Shown here: positions 46,146 through 54,421 of the stretch, piece by piece
Position numbering within the stretch: position 1 is the first letter of the stretch
How the letters are laid out: each line of letters opens with the position of its first letter
Assembly: GCA_965220665.1 (NCBI GenBank)
Contig: CBDCQQ010000005.1
Location: forward strand, 186,001-250,000
Length of the DNA stretch: 64,000 nucleotides
Source of the DNA: JAJDZL01 sp965220665
Lineage (GTDB): Bacteria; Pseudomonadota; Gammaproteobacteria; Arenicellales; JAJDZL01
Direction of reading: 5' to 3'
Made by a program: the position numbers and the translations under genes
Notes under the pieces: model-generated
What the model was told of the DNA's origin: nothing
The model's input: only the letters and a program-made list of their open reading frames with translations
Database searches by the model: none

Positions 46146-47276
46146 TCAGCTTAGCTCACTTTTCTGATACTCGGCACTTTCAAGCCAATCCGGATTGATC
46201 TCAACTCCCCAGCCGGGTTCGGAAGGAACAGTGACGTGACCATCAGCAACGTCAAAAGGCGGATTGAGAAACAGACCCTGTTGCCAGGGATAGACGTCCT
46301 CTCCTTCGATTGCAAGTTCAAGATATTTCCCCGCGTTTTCTATAGCTTTTAGAAAGTGCATGGTGAATATTGTGACCATAGACAAATTGGCTGCATGCGG
46401 AGTAACCGGTAATCCAGCTGGTTTCGCCATTTCCGAGACGCGGAGCGCTCTTGAAATTCCGCCGACGTAGCAAATATCTGGCTGCACGATATCAACCACT
46501 CGCATTTCGATCATACGATGCCATGTTGGCAAAAAGCAATCCTGTTCCCCTCCCGTCACATCAATGTTCAGCGCATCGGTTACCTGCTTGGTCTGTTCTT
46601 GTTCCCAATAAGGACAGGGCTCCTCAAAATGTGAAATACCATTGTCCTCCAGCATCCGTCCGACTTCGATCGCCCGCGGTGGCGAAAATCCGCTGTTGGC
46701 ATCAACGAGCAGATCAACCTGATCATCAAGTCCCTTTCGAATACAAGGCACAATCGCCTCAGTTCGACCTGGCCAATGATCCACATCACGCCCACATTCA
46801 TCACCCACACGAAACTTGAACGCATCAAATCCATAAGTATCGCGAAGCATCTGGAATCGCTTCAATTCCTGCTCGGGTGTAATATCTCGCTTCATGGAAG
46901 AACCGTAAACTCTAAGTCGACCAGGTGTTCCACCTAGAATTTCAACGACCGGTTTTCCTCGCCTCTTTCCGCGAAGATCCCAGATTGCCGTGTCGAGTCC
47001 AGCCAATGCGCGGCACATGTAACTTCCGGGAAACTTATGTTCACGTTCATAGATTGTGTCAAGAAGCAAATCTAATTCATCGGTACCTTCACCCAGTGCC
47101 CAAGGAGCAACCTGGCGGTGCAGAATTTGACAGGTGATATCAGCGTTATAGGTTGACACCTGTCCCCAGCCTTCATCACCTGTATCAGCAACAACGCGAA
47201 CAAATCCAACCTTCAGCTTGGCGAATGTCTCTATGCGTGCGATTTTCAAATTTTCCAATTGCGGCACCTCTGTCAT
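46146..47276 (-). CDS. Enolase-superfamily enzyme (mandelate racemase/muconate lactonising type)
   Basis: A 376-residue protein that abstracts a proton alpha to a carboxylate, with Mg. Metal ligands appear in order: Asp in DLLVDANSGFS, Glu in ISHFEEPCPYWE, Glu in DVTGGEQDCF. The base residues are the lysine of DAFKFRVGDE and the His-Asp pair in IVQPDICYVGG and VTPHAANLS, the mandelate-racemase layout. Substrate is probably an acid sugar, but this cannot be read further. It ends one base from the tenA stop, convergent. Confidence 0.88.
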   Translation of the reverse strand: MTEVPQLENLKIARIETFAKLKVGFVRVVADTGDEGWGQVSTYNADITCQILHRQVAPWALGEGTDELDLLLDTIYEREHKFPGSYMCRALAGLDTAIWDLRGKRRGKPVVEILGGTPGRLRVYGSSMKRDITPEQELKRFQMLRDTYGFDAFKFRVGDECGRDVDHWPGRTEAIVPCIRKGLDDQVDLLVDANSGFSPPRAIEVGRMLEDNGISHFEEPCPYWEQEQTKQVTDALNIDVTGGEQDCFLPTWHRMIEMRVVDIVQPDICYVGGISRALRVSEMAKPAGLPVTPHAANLSMVTIFTMHFLKAIENAGKYLELAIEGEDVYPWQQGLFLNPPFDVADGHVTVPSEPGWGVEINPDWLESAEYQKSELS

Positions 47277-47492
47277 GTATTGCTCGCGCGATAAAAAATT
47301 CAGTCGAGAATGATAGCCGAATTCACAGCGACTTTAGATGTTTAGCGGAAGAGAACTAGGTAAGATGAAAGGGATTGATAATTCCCAAAATTAAACAAAT
47401 TTAGTGCTGAATTGAGTATTTTCTCAGTTCTCTGCTATCATCAAAGTTGAAGCAATCTGACTAATAACTTTTATCGAATCCATCAGCAAAAA

Positions 47493-48116
47493 ATGTCTTC
47501 CAAATTCAACACTCGCCGACGCATTCTGAACAGCATCGCAGCTGCGTGCCTGACGATACCCCTTACTAAAAGTGCATACAGTAAATCCATCGGTTATACG
47601 TTCTCAGGACCCGCGGCTGATCGCGGTCTCGGACTTCAGCCTCTCAAACCTTGTACGTCGGGTACCCGCTCCTCGACAGCGGGTCCGTTTTATACGCCTT
47701 CAACACCGCTTCGTAGTGATTTGAGAGAACCTGATACCACAGGTACAACACTGGTACTCGAAGGTTTGGTATTGACTTCCGATTGTCGCCCTGTCGCTGG
47801 CGCAGTCATAGACATCTGGCATAGTGACGAAAATGGTCGATATGACAACAATGGTTATCGCTATCGCGGGCATCAGTACACAGATGCTGCAGGCAGCTAT
47901 CAATTTATCACGATTCGACCAACAATCTATAGCGGACGAACAGAACATATCCATGTCAAGGTACAGGGGGAAGGCACGCGTCTTTTGACCACACAAATTT
48001 ATTTTCCAGACCAACAGACTCAAAATTCACAAGACTGGATTTATCATGACGAACTGCTAATGAACTTGAAAAAAACCGATCAGGGCTGGTACGGCCGATT
48101 CGATTTCATTCTTTAG
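47493..48116 (+). CDS. Exported intradiol ring-cleavage dioxygenase-like protein
   Basis: A 207-residue protein with a twin-arginine-like export signal (NTRRRILNSIAAACLTIPLT). The mature part resembles the beta subunit fold of protocatechuate 3,4-dioxygenases: STAGPFYTPSTPLRSDLRE, AVIDIWHSDENGRYDNNG, and FITIRPTIYSGRTEHIHVKV, giving the Tyr, Tyr, His, His ligands of non-haem iron(III). Exported members of this group are common but poorly studied; substrate unknown. Confidence 0.85.
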   Translation: MSSKFNTRRRILNSIAAACLTIPLTKSAYSKSIGYTFSGPAADRGLGLQPLKPCTSGTRSSTAGPFYTPSTPLRSDLREPDTTGTTLVLEGLVLTSDCRPVAGAVIDIWHSDENGRYDNNGYRYRGHQYTDAAGSYQFITIRPTIYSGRTEHIHVKVQGEGTRLLTTQIYFPDQQTQNSQDWIYHDELLMNLKKTDQGWYGRFDFIL

Positions 48117-48216
48117 CCAGCGAAATTTAAGAAATTCTGAAACACACGGCAACGTGATGCCAGGCCGGAAATAGCCAGACTTTTGTTGGGCGATTGCAGC
48201 CCTCTGTAATCGGAAT

Positions 48217-49467
48217 TTACCCCTTTAACATCTTTGACAGTCGAGCTGCTCTTTTGCCAATGCGAGAACCTAATGCCTGGATATCAGGAAATTCTCCAAT
48301 TGTGGCAGATAGGGTATCTCTAACGTTTCCGGCTACCTCGGTAATCAGATATTTGAATCCGGCAACACTAATTTCCGATGCAATTGCAAATCGCTCGAAA
48401 TCTTTGCTTCTCAAGTGATCAAATTGATTCGACTTACCAACTTTCATCGCCAATACTTTCGTAAGCTCGTCATAGTAATCAGTTGACAGCACATCATACG
48501 CCGGAGCCAATCGGGTCGAAATTGATCCTCCCTGCTCGGTAAACAGCAAAGAAAAATTTTTTCCGTGTGCGTCACAATTGCCAATGATCAAATTGAAAAT
48601 TACAAGTTTCAGAAAATTCTGAATGTCAATCGCCGGTAAGCTGGAGACTGCTCGTAGCAATTTGACACAGTCAGCTAATCCCGGACCACCCTCACTTTGA
48701 TATTTCCGTTCAGGCGGAATGCCCAACGCTTGGCAAAAATCCTCCTGATGCAGTCTCACAGGAAATTCTTTGCCGAATACAATTTTTCGGTCGTAGCGTT
48801 TTACAAGTATGAACTCTAGGTTTTGAATCCGTTTAACAGAGGCATCAACAGTAGGAATTCCTATCGCCCTTGCGAGGGACAAGTTAAATGACTCGTTACT
48901 AACGATGTTGGGATATCGATCAATGGAAGGTTTCAAAATATGTGTACTAGGAGCGCCATGGAGAGGAAGTGAATAATGTCCGTTCTGATCAACGCGCAAA
49001 GCGATTTTCTCCTGTGCACCAGCTAGTGAAATTCGAACCCCTGATTGACCAGCAAGCAACGGCCGTGTTGGTAGGCGTCTCAAGATATCAACCAAGTCTG
49101 ATTCGTCTAATGATTGATATTTGTAATTGGTTTCCGAAGGTAGCATTCCTTTCGGTAAAAGCGTCAGAGCTCCTGCGCATTCTCCCCCAATTTTTTCAAG
49201 CATCGCAAAGTCGTTTTGCGCACTTATGCCAAGAATACGAGCAATAAGTCTCCGGTTGTATTCTTCCGGTAGAATGCCCGCAAAAAAACTTCTGCATTCT
49301 TTCTGATTGAATTCTGCATTTCCAAGAGGTAAAGATGTCGATATAGCAAATGAGTTTGTGTCATCCAACCAACGCTCGGCATATTTGAAGGTGATCTGTC
49401 CGGACTTCTTCTGGATTAGATACCCAACCAGTTTGTTGGATAAGTAAATGTCAAGGGTGCGACTCAT
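48217..49467 (-). CDS. hipA: HipA-type serine/threonine kinase toxin
   Basis: In E. coli HipA phosphorylates GltX and induces growth arrest. The 416-residue protein has an N-terminal subdomain (DIYLSNKLVGYLIQKKSG), the nucleotide loop ISLAGAQEKIAL with the Lys, NESFNLSLARAIGI, the catalytic Asp in GNCDAHGKNFSLL and a D-Y/F-V-L motif in APAYDVLSTDYYDE. Its start overlaps hipB by 4 bp, as in typical hipBA operons. Notably gltX, the known HipA target, lies elsewhere in this window. Confidence 0.93.
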   Translation of the reverse strand: MSRTLDIYLSNKLVGYLIQKKSGQITFKYAERWLDDTNSFAISTSLPLGNAEFNQKECRSFFAGILPEEYNRRLIARILGISAQNDFAMLEKIGGECAGALTLLPKGMLPSETNYKYQSLDESDLVDILRRLPTRPLLAGQSGVRISLAGAQEKIALRVDQNGHYSLPLHGAPSTHILKPSIDRYPNIVSNESFNLSLARAIGIPTVDASVKRIQNLEFILVKRYDRKIVFGKEFPVRLHQEDFCQALGIPPERKYQSEGGPGLADCVKLLRAVSSLPAIDIQNFLKLVIFNLIIGNCDAHGKNFSLLFTEQGGSISTRLAPAYDVLSTDYYDELTKVLAMKVGKSNQFDHLRSKDFERFAIASEISVAGFKYLITEVAGNVRDTLSATIGEFPDIQALGSRIGKRAARLSKMLKG

Positions 49468-49688
49468 TCAAGATCATATGTAGAAGGCGGAATCAGTTGA
49501 ATTTCAATTCCAAGCGTCTGTAGGGTGTTGAGCACCTTGGCGAATTCACACGTAGACTTACCTTTCTCCAAGTCAACAATAAACCTTTTCCCAGTACCAC
49601 AAACGAGCGCAAGATCACTCTGCGTAAGACCTTGTAGCTTTCTTGTTTCTCGAACAAGCAAACCAATGGAGTTTGTTGAATGCTTCAT
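49464..49688 (-). CDS. hipB: HipB-type antitoxin, XRE-family DNA-binding protein
   Basis: A 74-residue protein with a helix-turn-helix (LQGLTQSDLALVCGTGKRFIV, about residues 18-38, split here for length: LQGLTQSDLALVCGT and GKRFIVDLEKGK). It should bind the operators just upstream and neutralise HipA. The C-terminus ends in a Tyr-Asp-Leu-Glu tail, shorter than E. coli HipB. Translationally coupled to hipA. Confidence 0.9.
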   Translation of the reverse strand: MKHSTNSIGLLVRETRKLQGLTQSDLALVCGTGKRFIVDLEKGKSTCEFAKVLNTLQTLGIEIQLIPPSTYDLE

Positions 49689-49696
49689 TTGTAAGG

Positions 49697-49760
49697 TTAC
49701 CGTACGGTAATATTTATTGAGATTGTCATTTCGAAAAAATTATATGATACCGTACGGTAA
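49697..49760 (-). promoter_or_regulatory. hipBA operators and promoter
   Basis: Two copies of the palindrome TACCGTACGGTA lie at 49698-49709 (within a 14-bp TTACCGTACGGTAA) and 49748-49759, with centres exactly 50 bp apart, about five helical turns. The near copy is 9 bp from the hipB start codon. A TATAAT on the minus strand (49744-49739) places the far copy in the -35/-10 spacer, ideal for repression. A third, imperfect relative, TTACCCGTTCGGGAA, lies at about 49796-49810. Confidence 0.8.
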
Positions 49761-49898
49761 TATTTAATAGTAAATCAAGATATTTGTTAATCATATTACC
49801 CGTTCGGGAACATTGGAATTTGAAACAAGTTGTCATTTAATTTACACCCCACCGGCGAAACGCTGTGATTTAAAAGACTCACTGAAGGCCGAAAAAAC

Positions 49899-50167
49899 AT
49901 TGACTAGCAGCCTAACTGTCGGTTACGATCGCACAATTGCCCTTAAATATGACTGAATTCGGAACTTAGTTGAATGGAACCCACTCGGGAAAGCACTGGA
50001 GTATAGTTCCAAGTCGGAAGCTTTCAGTCAACTGACGACACAGACTGAGTATTCGGATGAAGATTGCACAAAACGTCTGCATTATGACGAACACTGTGAC
50101 CGGAGTTTCAGCTTTGCCAAAAGCACTCACAAGTCAAATGCCAGTGCTACAATATGTAAAACATCTT
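49899..50167 (+). other. Possible decayed Rhs/YD-repeat fragment
   Basis: A plus-strand frame without a start reads LTVGYDRTIALKYD, a TGA at 49954-49956, then IRNLVEWNPLGKALEYSSKS and YSDEDCTKRLHYD. The alternation of YD with N-L-V and G-x-x-L resembles the YD repeats of Rhs-type proteins. It is short and interrupted; the match is by pattern only. Confidence 0.3.
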
Positions 50168-50252
50168 GACGGGGTGCCCATGAGGGCTGAGAAATAGGAT
50201 TTTACCAACCCGTTGAACCTGATCCAGTTAGTGCTGGCGTAGGGAATCAGGA
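50168..50252 (+). ncRNA. TPP (thiamin pyrophosphate) riboswitch
   Basis: All conserved blocks are present in order: ACGGGGTGCCC at 50169-50179, GGCTGAGA (50185-50192), ACCCGTTGAACCTGATC (about 50208-50224), then GTTAGTGCTGGCGTAGGGAA with the GCG-TAGGGAA end. This aptamer binds TPP and turns off thiamin genes. Downstream, at about 50289-50319, a CTCGC/GCGAG stem around an inner TGCAA/TTGCA hairpin ends next to GGAG, the thiM ribosome binding site, so control is probably translational. Position upstream of thiM agrees. Confidence 0.95.
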
Positions 50253-50328
50253 TGCATTCAGATTCTGCTTACCGATCATTCTCTTTCCCTCGCTGCAATG
50301 AATTGCAACCAACCGCGAGCGGAGTTTG

Positions 50329-51126
50329 ATGACTGAAATCGAAGAAATCAGAGAGGAATTGGAATCCATCCAATCCTTCGTTGAAGTATTCCACGCCAAT
50401 CCTAGAGTACACTGCATCATCAACGATGTTGCAGTAACCATCGCAGCAAACGCATTGCTTGCAGTTGGTGCACAGCCTTCGATGACCAATGACCCCTTTG
50501 AAGTGACCGAATTCACCGAATCAGCAAATGCACTCAGTATCAATCTTGGCATGCTCAACAACGAAAGACGACGGTCAATCCGAATCGCTGCAAAGTGCGC
50601 CAATACAAAATCAATTCCCTGGGTGCTGGATGCTACCCTCATAGAACGCTCCAATCTTCGCTTGGACTTTTGCGAAGAACTAATGGAACACCATCCAGCG
50701 GTAATCCGTGGAAATCATGCTGAAATTAATGCCCTTTGCCAGCATCTGGGTAAAGACAAGACCGAACTATGCAGTTCATATAACACTGTCCTGATTACCA
50801 CGGGGGAAATTGATTGGGTAGATTCAGCCCGAAGGAGTTGTCAGCTGAAGAAACTCGGGCATCCTTGGATGAGTCAGGTCTCGGGGATGGGTTGTACACT
50901 GTCAGTTTTAGTGGCGGCTATGCTGACTGTATTTAAGGACCCGTTCAGTGCAGCATTGAAAACCTTGTATCTTTACGGAATTTTTGGTGAAAGAGCATCC
51001 AAATTGGCCAAAGGTCCGGGGACCTTTTTGGCTACTTTCCTGGATTGCTTGAGTAATTTAAAACTTGAAACCGATGCAAGTCCATTAGAGTCTGATACCC
51101 CCGGAATATTCGATGCGGGAGATTGA
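50329..51126 (+). CDS. thiM: Hydroxyethylthiazole kinase
   Basis: It phosphorylates salvaged hydroxyethylthiazole. The 265-residue ribokinase-like protein has NPRVHCIINDVAVTIAANAL, GAQPSMTNDPFEVTEF near residue 50 and the anion-hole/catalytic segment VSGMGCTLSVLVAAML, where the catalytic Cys precedes T-L-S. The ATG at 50329, 4 nt after GGAG, is chosen over the TTG at 50326. It overlaps thiE by 14 bp. Confidence 0.93.
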   Translation: MTEIEEIREELESIQSFVEVFHANPRVHCIINDVAVTIAANALLAVGAQPSMTNDPFEVTEFTESANALSINLGMLNNERRRSIRIAAKCANTKSIPWVLDATLIERSNLRLDFCEELMEHHPAVIRGNHAEINALCQHLGKDKTELCSSYNTVLITTGEIDWVDSARRSCQLKKLGHPWMSQVSGMGCTLSVLVAAMLTVFKDPFSAALKTLYLYGIFGERASKLAKGPGTFLATFLDCLSNLKLETDASPLESDTPGIFDAGD

Positions 51127-51772
51127 TCCATCTCTATATCTGGTAATCAATCCGGAACAGTGCCAATTCCAAAATCCAGTCGATATTGCAAGAAACGCGG
51201 TTGCCGGTGGTGTGTCAACGGTCCAGATCAGAACCAAAGTGATGTGTGATCAAAGCTACACTGAGCTCGCGGCGCAAGTCGATCAGGCACTCCGTCCCCT
51301 TCATGTGCCAGTGTTTGTAAACGATCGGCTTGAAGTTGCGGCTGCCGCCGGCATAAACTGCATTCATCTCGGCCAGGACGATGCCTCGGTGCACGAAGCT
51401 CGGCAAGCACTCGGACCCGACGCCCGAATAGGTCTGACCGTGCGATCAATGGAAGAAGCTGAGAACGCACCCACTGAGGAACTGAGTTACTTAAGTGTCG
51501 GCGGTGTCTTTGCGACTCGAAGCAAAGCCAACTCCGACACTCCAATTGGTCTCTCAGGACTGAAAGACATCGTCAGACACTTAAGGTCTCGCGGAGCAAG
51601 CTGTCCAATAATCGCTATCAGCGGTATTAACCAGACTAATCTAGAATCTGTACTTTCAACTGAAGTTGATGGTGTGGCGGTGGTTTCGGCAATCTGCGAA
51701 TCCGATAATCCCGAAGCTGTTGCGCGTGAACTCAGACGCACGATCCATTCATATCGAGCGATGGGAGATTAA
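51113..51772 (+). CDS. thiE: Thiamin-phosphate synthase
   Basis: It joins HMP-PP and thiazole phosphate into thiamin phosphate. The 219-residue TIM-barrel protein has STVQIRTKVMCD (a Q-x-R variant of the usual Q-x-R-x-K), VFVNDRLEVAAAAGINCIHLGQDDA, the YLSVGGVFATRSKAN phosphate loop and IIAISGINQTN. All are ThiE signatures. It overlaps thiM by 14 bp, suggesting coupling. Confidence 0.93.
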   Translation: MREIDPSLYLVINPEQCQFQNPVDIARNAVAGGVSTVQIRTKVMCDQSYTELAAQVDQALRPLHVPVFVNDRLEVAAAAGINCIHLGQDDASVHEARQALGPDARIGLTVRSMEEAENAPTEELSYLSVGGVFATRSKANSDTPIGLSGLKDIVRHLRSRGASCPIIAISGINQTNLESVLSTEVDGVAVVSAICESDNPEAVARELRRTIHSYRAMGD

Positions 51773-51776
51773 TTCC

Positions 51777-52601
51777 ATGAGTTATCCCCCTATTGCGCTG
51801 ACTATTGCCGGATCCGACAGCGGTGGCGGTGCCGGAATTCAGGCTGATCTGAAGACGTTTTCAGCACTGGGTGTATACGGTGCGAGTGTCATCACAGCTC
51901 TGACTGCTCAAAATACCTGTGGCGTTACAGGAATTTATGAGGTTTCACCTGAATTCATCGTTCAGCAAATTGATACCGTCGCATCCGATCTGAATGTCGA
52001 TGCTGTCAAAATTGGAATGCTGCACCGTTCTGAAATTATTGAATACGTCGCTAAAACTTTGAACAGGCACGAAATCGGCCACATTGTTCTAGATCCAGTC
52101 ATGGTAGCCAAAAGCGGTGATCCGCTCCTTCAGGATGAAGCAATTGAGGCACTGAAGTCCATCCTGATTCCTATGGCTTCAGTTATTACTCCCAACATAC
52201 CTGAAGCAGCCCGGCTGCTTCGACGCAAACCTGCCTATGTTGAATCGAATATGCATGATGCAGCACAGCGGCTTTTATCACTAGGTTGCGGTTCCGTACT
52301 TCTAAAGGGCGGACATAGCTGCTCAGACTCCGCAAGTACGGATATTTTTCACGATGGCAACAACGCAATTGCACTGAGTTATCCCAGATTCACTACTGGG
52401 AACACGCATGGAACAGGCTGCACTCTGTCTTCCGCTGTCTGTGCATTTCTGGCAAGAAAATGCGGATTGAACTTGTCCGTTGAATTAGCGAAGCAGTTCA
52501 TCAGCGCAGCAATAGAAGATGCTGACAAATTAAATATCGGGTCTGGTCATGGTCCGGTTCACCACTTTCATCGGTTTTGGGACCAGGAGAGTACCAAGTG
52601 A
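51777..52601 (+). CDS. thiD: Hydroxymethylpyrimidine (phosphate) kinase
   Basis: It phosphorylates HMP twice to HMP-PP. The ATG at 51777, after GGGAG, gives MSYPPIALTIAGSDSGGGAG, the standard opening; the longer frame upstream overlaps thiE and is rejected. QADLKTFSALGVYGASVITA, DPVMVAKSGDPLL and the anion hole GNTHGTGCTLSSAV confirm the family. The stop overlaps the next start by 4 bp (GTGA). Confidence 0.95.
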   Translation: MSYPPIALTIAGSDSGGGAGIQADLKTFSALGVYGASVITALTAQNTCGVTGIYEVSPEFIVQQIDTVASDLNVDAVKIGMLHRSEIIEYVAKTLNRHEIGHIVLDPVMVAKSGDPLLQDEAIEALKSILIPMASVITPNIPEAARLLRRKPAYVESNMHDAAQRLLSLGCGSVLLKGGHSCSDSASTDIFHDGNNAIALSYPRFTTGNTHGTGCTLSSAVCAFLARKCGLNLSVELAKQFISAAIEDADKLNIGSGHGPVHHFHRFWDQESTK

Positions 52602-53665
52602 AAAGAAGAAATTTTCTTAAAGCTACAGGAGTTGGTGCCTCAGCGCTTGCACTGACTCCTGCCTATGCCTCCGATCAACTGAAACTAAGTATGACAATGT
52701 CCTGGATCAAGAACAGTCCTGGAACCGGTACAACAGCCGCCCGGCTAGCAGAGCGAATCGAGCAGTTGAGCGGCGGAAAGATCAAAATCAGAATTTACGC
52801 CGCAGGTGAACTGGTATCTGCCTTTGATGTGCTGGACGCCGTCGGCAGTGGTACCGCAGACCTGGGACACACAGCTTCATTTTTCTGGCAGGGGAAAATG
52901 CGCGCCAGTGCTATGTTCACCGCAGTTCCCTTTGGCTTGACACCGCAGGAACATATGGTCTGGATTTATCACAATGGTGGGCAAGCTTTGTGGGACGAAC
53001 TCTACGCGCCGTTTGGTGTTAAGCCGTTCCTTGCATCGAATACAGGCATTGGCATGGGTGGCTGGTTCAAAAAAGAGATTCACTCGCTAGAAGACTTGAA
53101 GGGACTGAAATATCGAATGCCTGGACTAGGCGGGGAAGTATTTCGACGCCTTGGTGCACTGACAGTCAACATTCCGCCGCCTGATATCGCCACATCACTG
53201 CACTCTGGAGTGGTTGATGCAGCCGAATGGCTCGGTCCCTGGTCAGACCTCGCTATGGGTTTCTACAAAAGTACACCGTACTACTATGCTCCCGGATTTC
53301 ACGAACCAAATGGTGCTGCAGAGTTTCTGGTTAATCGGGAACTATGGGATAGTCTTCCTGAAGACGTTCGAAACATCATCGAAATCGCCTGCCTTGCAGA
53401 GCACAGTTTTGCACTTACCGAAATTGACTGGGCCAATCCACCGGCACTGAAAAAACTGGTTGAGAAGCACGGCGTACAAGTACGTCAGTTTCCCGATGAC
53501 GTACTTACGGCTGCACAGCAAGTATCAGAAGATGTACTGGATGACCTTGCCGGAATTGATGACATCACAGCAAGAATCGTAGCATCGTTTAGGCAAACAA
53601 AGAATACACAGATCGAATGGTCTAAGATTTCGCGTCTGCCTTTTCTGCGAGCACGGGCAAGTTAA
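52598..53665 (+). CDS. TRAP-transporter substrate-binding protein (DctP/TakP-like), orphan
   Basis: A periplasmic binding protein of about 355 residues. A twin-arginine signal (MKRRNFLKATGVGASALA) is followed by the TRAP fold: EQLSGGKIKIRIYAAGEL, DLKGLKYRMPGLGGEVFRRLG, and DAAEWLGPWSDLAMGFYKSTP, where the conserved Arg and Trp/Gly ligand region sits. The GTG at 52598 overlaps the thiD stop and follows AGGAGA. No DctQ or DctM membrane subunits are in the window, so its partner is unknown. Lying inside the thi operon, it may bind a thiamin precursor such as a thiazole carboxylate; this is inference. Confidence 0.85.
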   Translation: MKRRNFLKATGVGASALALTPAYASDQLKLSMTMSWIKNSPGTGTTAARLAERIEQLSGGKIKIRIYAAGELVSAFDVLDAVGSGTADLGHTASFFWQGKMRASAMFTAVPFGLTPQEHMVWIYHNGGQALWDELYAPFGVKPFLASNTGIGMGGWFKKEIHSLEDLKGLKYRMPGLGGEVFRRLGALTVNIPPPDIATSLHSGVVDAAEWLGPWSDLAMGFYKSTPYYYAPGFHEPNGAAEFLVNRELWDSLPEDVRNIIEIACLAEHSFALTEIDWANPPALKKLVEKHGVQVRQFPDDVLTAAQQVSEDVLDDLAGIDDITARIVASFRQTKNTQIEWSKISRLPFLRARAS

Positions 53666-53674
53666 AAAAATTCA

Positions 53675-54421
53675 ATGACTTCCGTCGCGTTGAAGCTTAG
53701 TCTCAGCTATGGAAAAGAATGCATATTTGAGGACTTTTCGCTGGAACTGGAATCTGGCAAAATGGTCTGTCTTCTTGGTAAAAGTGGTTCTGGAAAGTCG
53801 ACACTACTGCATTTCATTGCTGGACTTCTACCGTCAAACGTCGCGCGTGGCTCAGTTATCGCTGATGACGAATTACCTCTAGGCGGACGAATCGCATGGA
53901 TGGCTCAGCAGGACCTACTGCTACCATGGCTGAAGATCATTGACAATATCAATCTTGGTTCTCTGCTACGTGGCAATCGTACTAAACAAGATCGAGATCA
54001 GGCACGACAACTTCTAAGGGATGTAGAACTTGAAGGGGTCGAGAACCGCTATCCGCATGAACTCTCTGGTGGAATGCGGCAACGCGTAGCACTTGCCCGC
54101 ACTTTAGCGGAACAGCGACCTGTGAATCTGCTCGACGAACCATTTTCAGGTCTTGACGCGAGCACTCGCTATCAACTTCAAGGTCTAGCTAGCCGTTTGC
54201 TGGCCAATCGTACAACACTGCTCGTAACACACGACCCTCTCGAAGCGCTTCGCATGGCAGATCAGATTTTTGTTCTCGATGGACGTCCGGCTCAGGTTGC
54301 AAGCCCAGTTACACCTCCCGGGAACCCACCGCGCCAACTGGCAGACAGTCGAGTAGGTGAATCTTATACTCAACTGATGCACCAGCTCAATCATCCGGAA
54401 GTCAATCAGCATGCTGCGTAG
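53675..54421 (+). CDS. thiZ: ABC importer ATPase, likely for thiamin precursor (ThiZ-like)
   Basis: A 248-residue ATPase with Walker A LLGKSGSGKSTLLHF (about residue 35), Q-loop in AWMAQQDLLLPW, signature HELSGGMRQRVALARTL and Walker B VNLLDEPFSGLD. It overlaps the permease gene by 11 bp. Within the TPP-riboswitch operon and next to an NMT1-type binding protein, import of HMP or formylaminopyrimidine is most likely. Confidence 0.88.
   Translation: MTSVALKLSLSYGKECIFEDFSLELESGKMVCLLGKSGSGKSTLLHFIAGLLPSNVARGSVIADDELPLGGRIAWMAQQDLLLPWLKIIDNINLGSLLRGNRTKQDRDQARQLLRDVELEGVENRYPHELSGGMRQRVALARTLAEQRPVNLLDEPFSGLDASTRYQLQGLASRLLANRTTLLVTHDPLEALRMADQIFVLDGRPAQVASPVTPPGNPPRQLADSRVGESYTQLMHQLNHPEVNQHAA

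Noticed and set aside
51666..51776. N-terminal extension of thiD into thiE
   Set aside because: It overlaps thiE out of frame; the ATG at 51777 gives the standard ThiD start after a good ribosome binding site.
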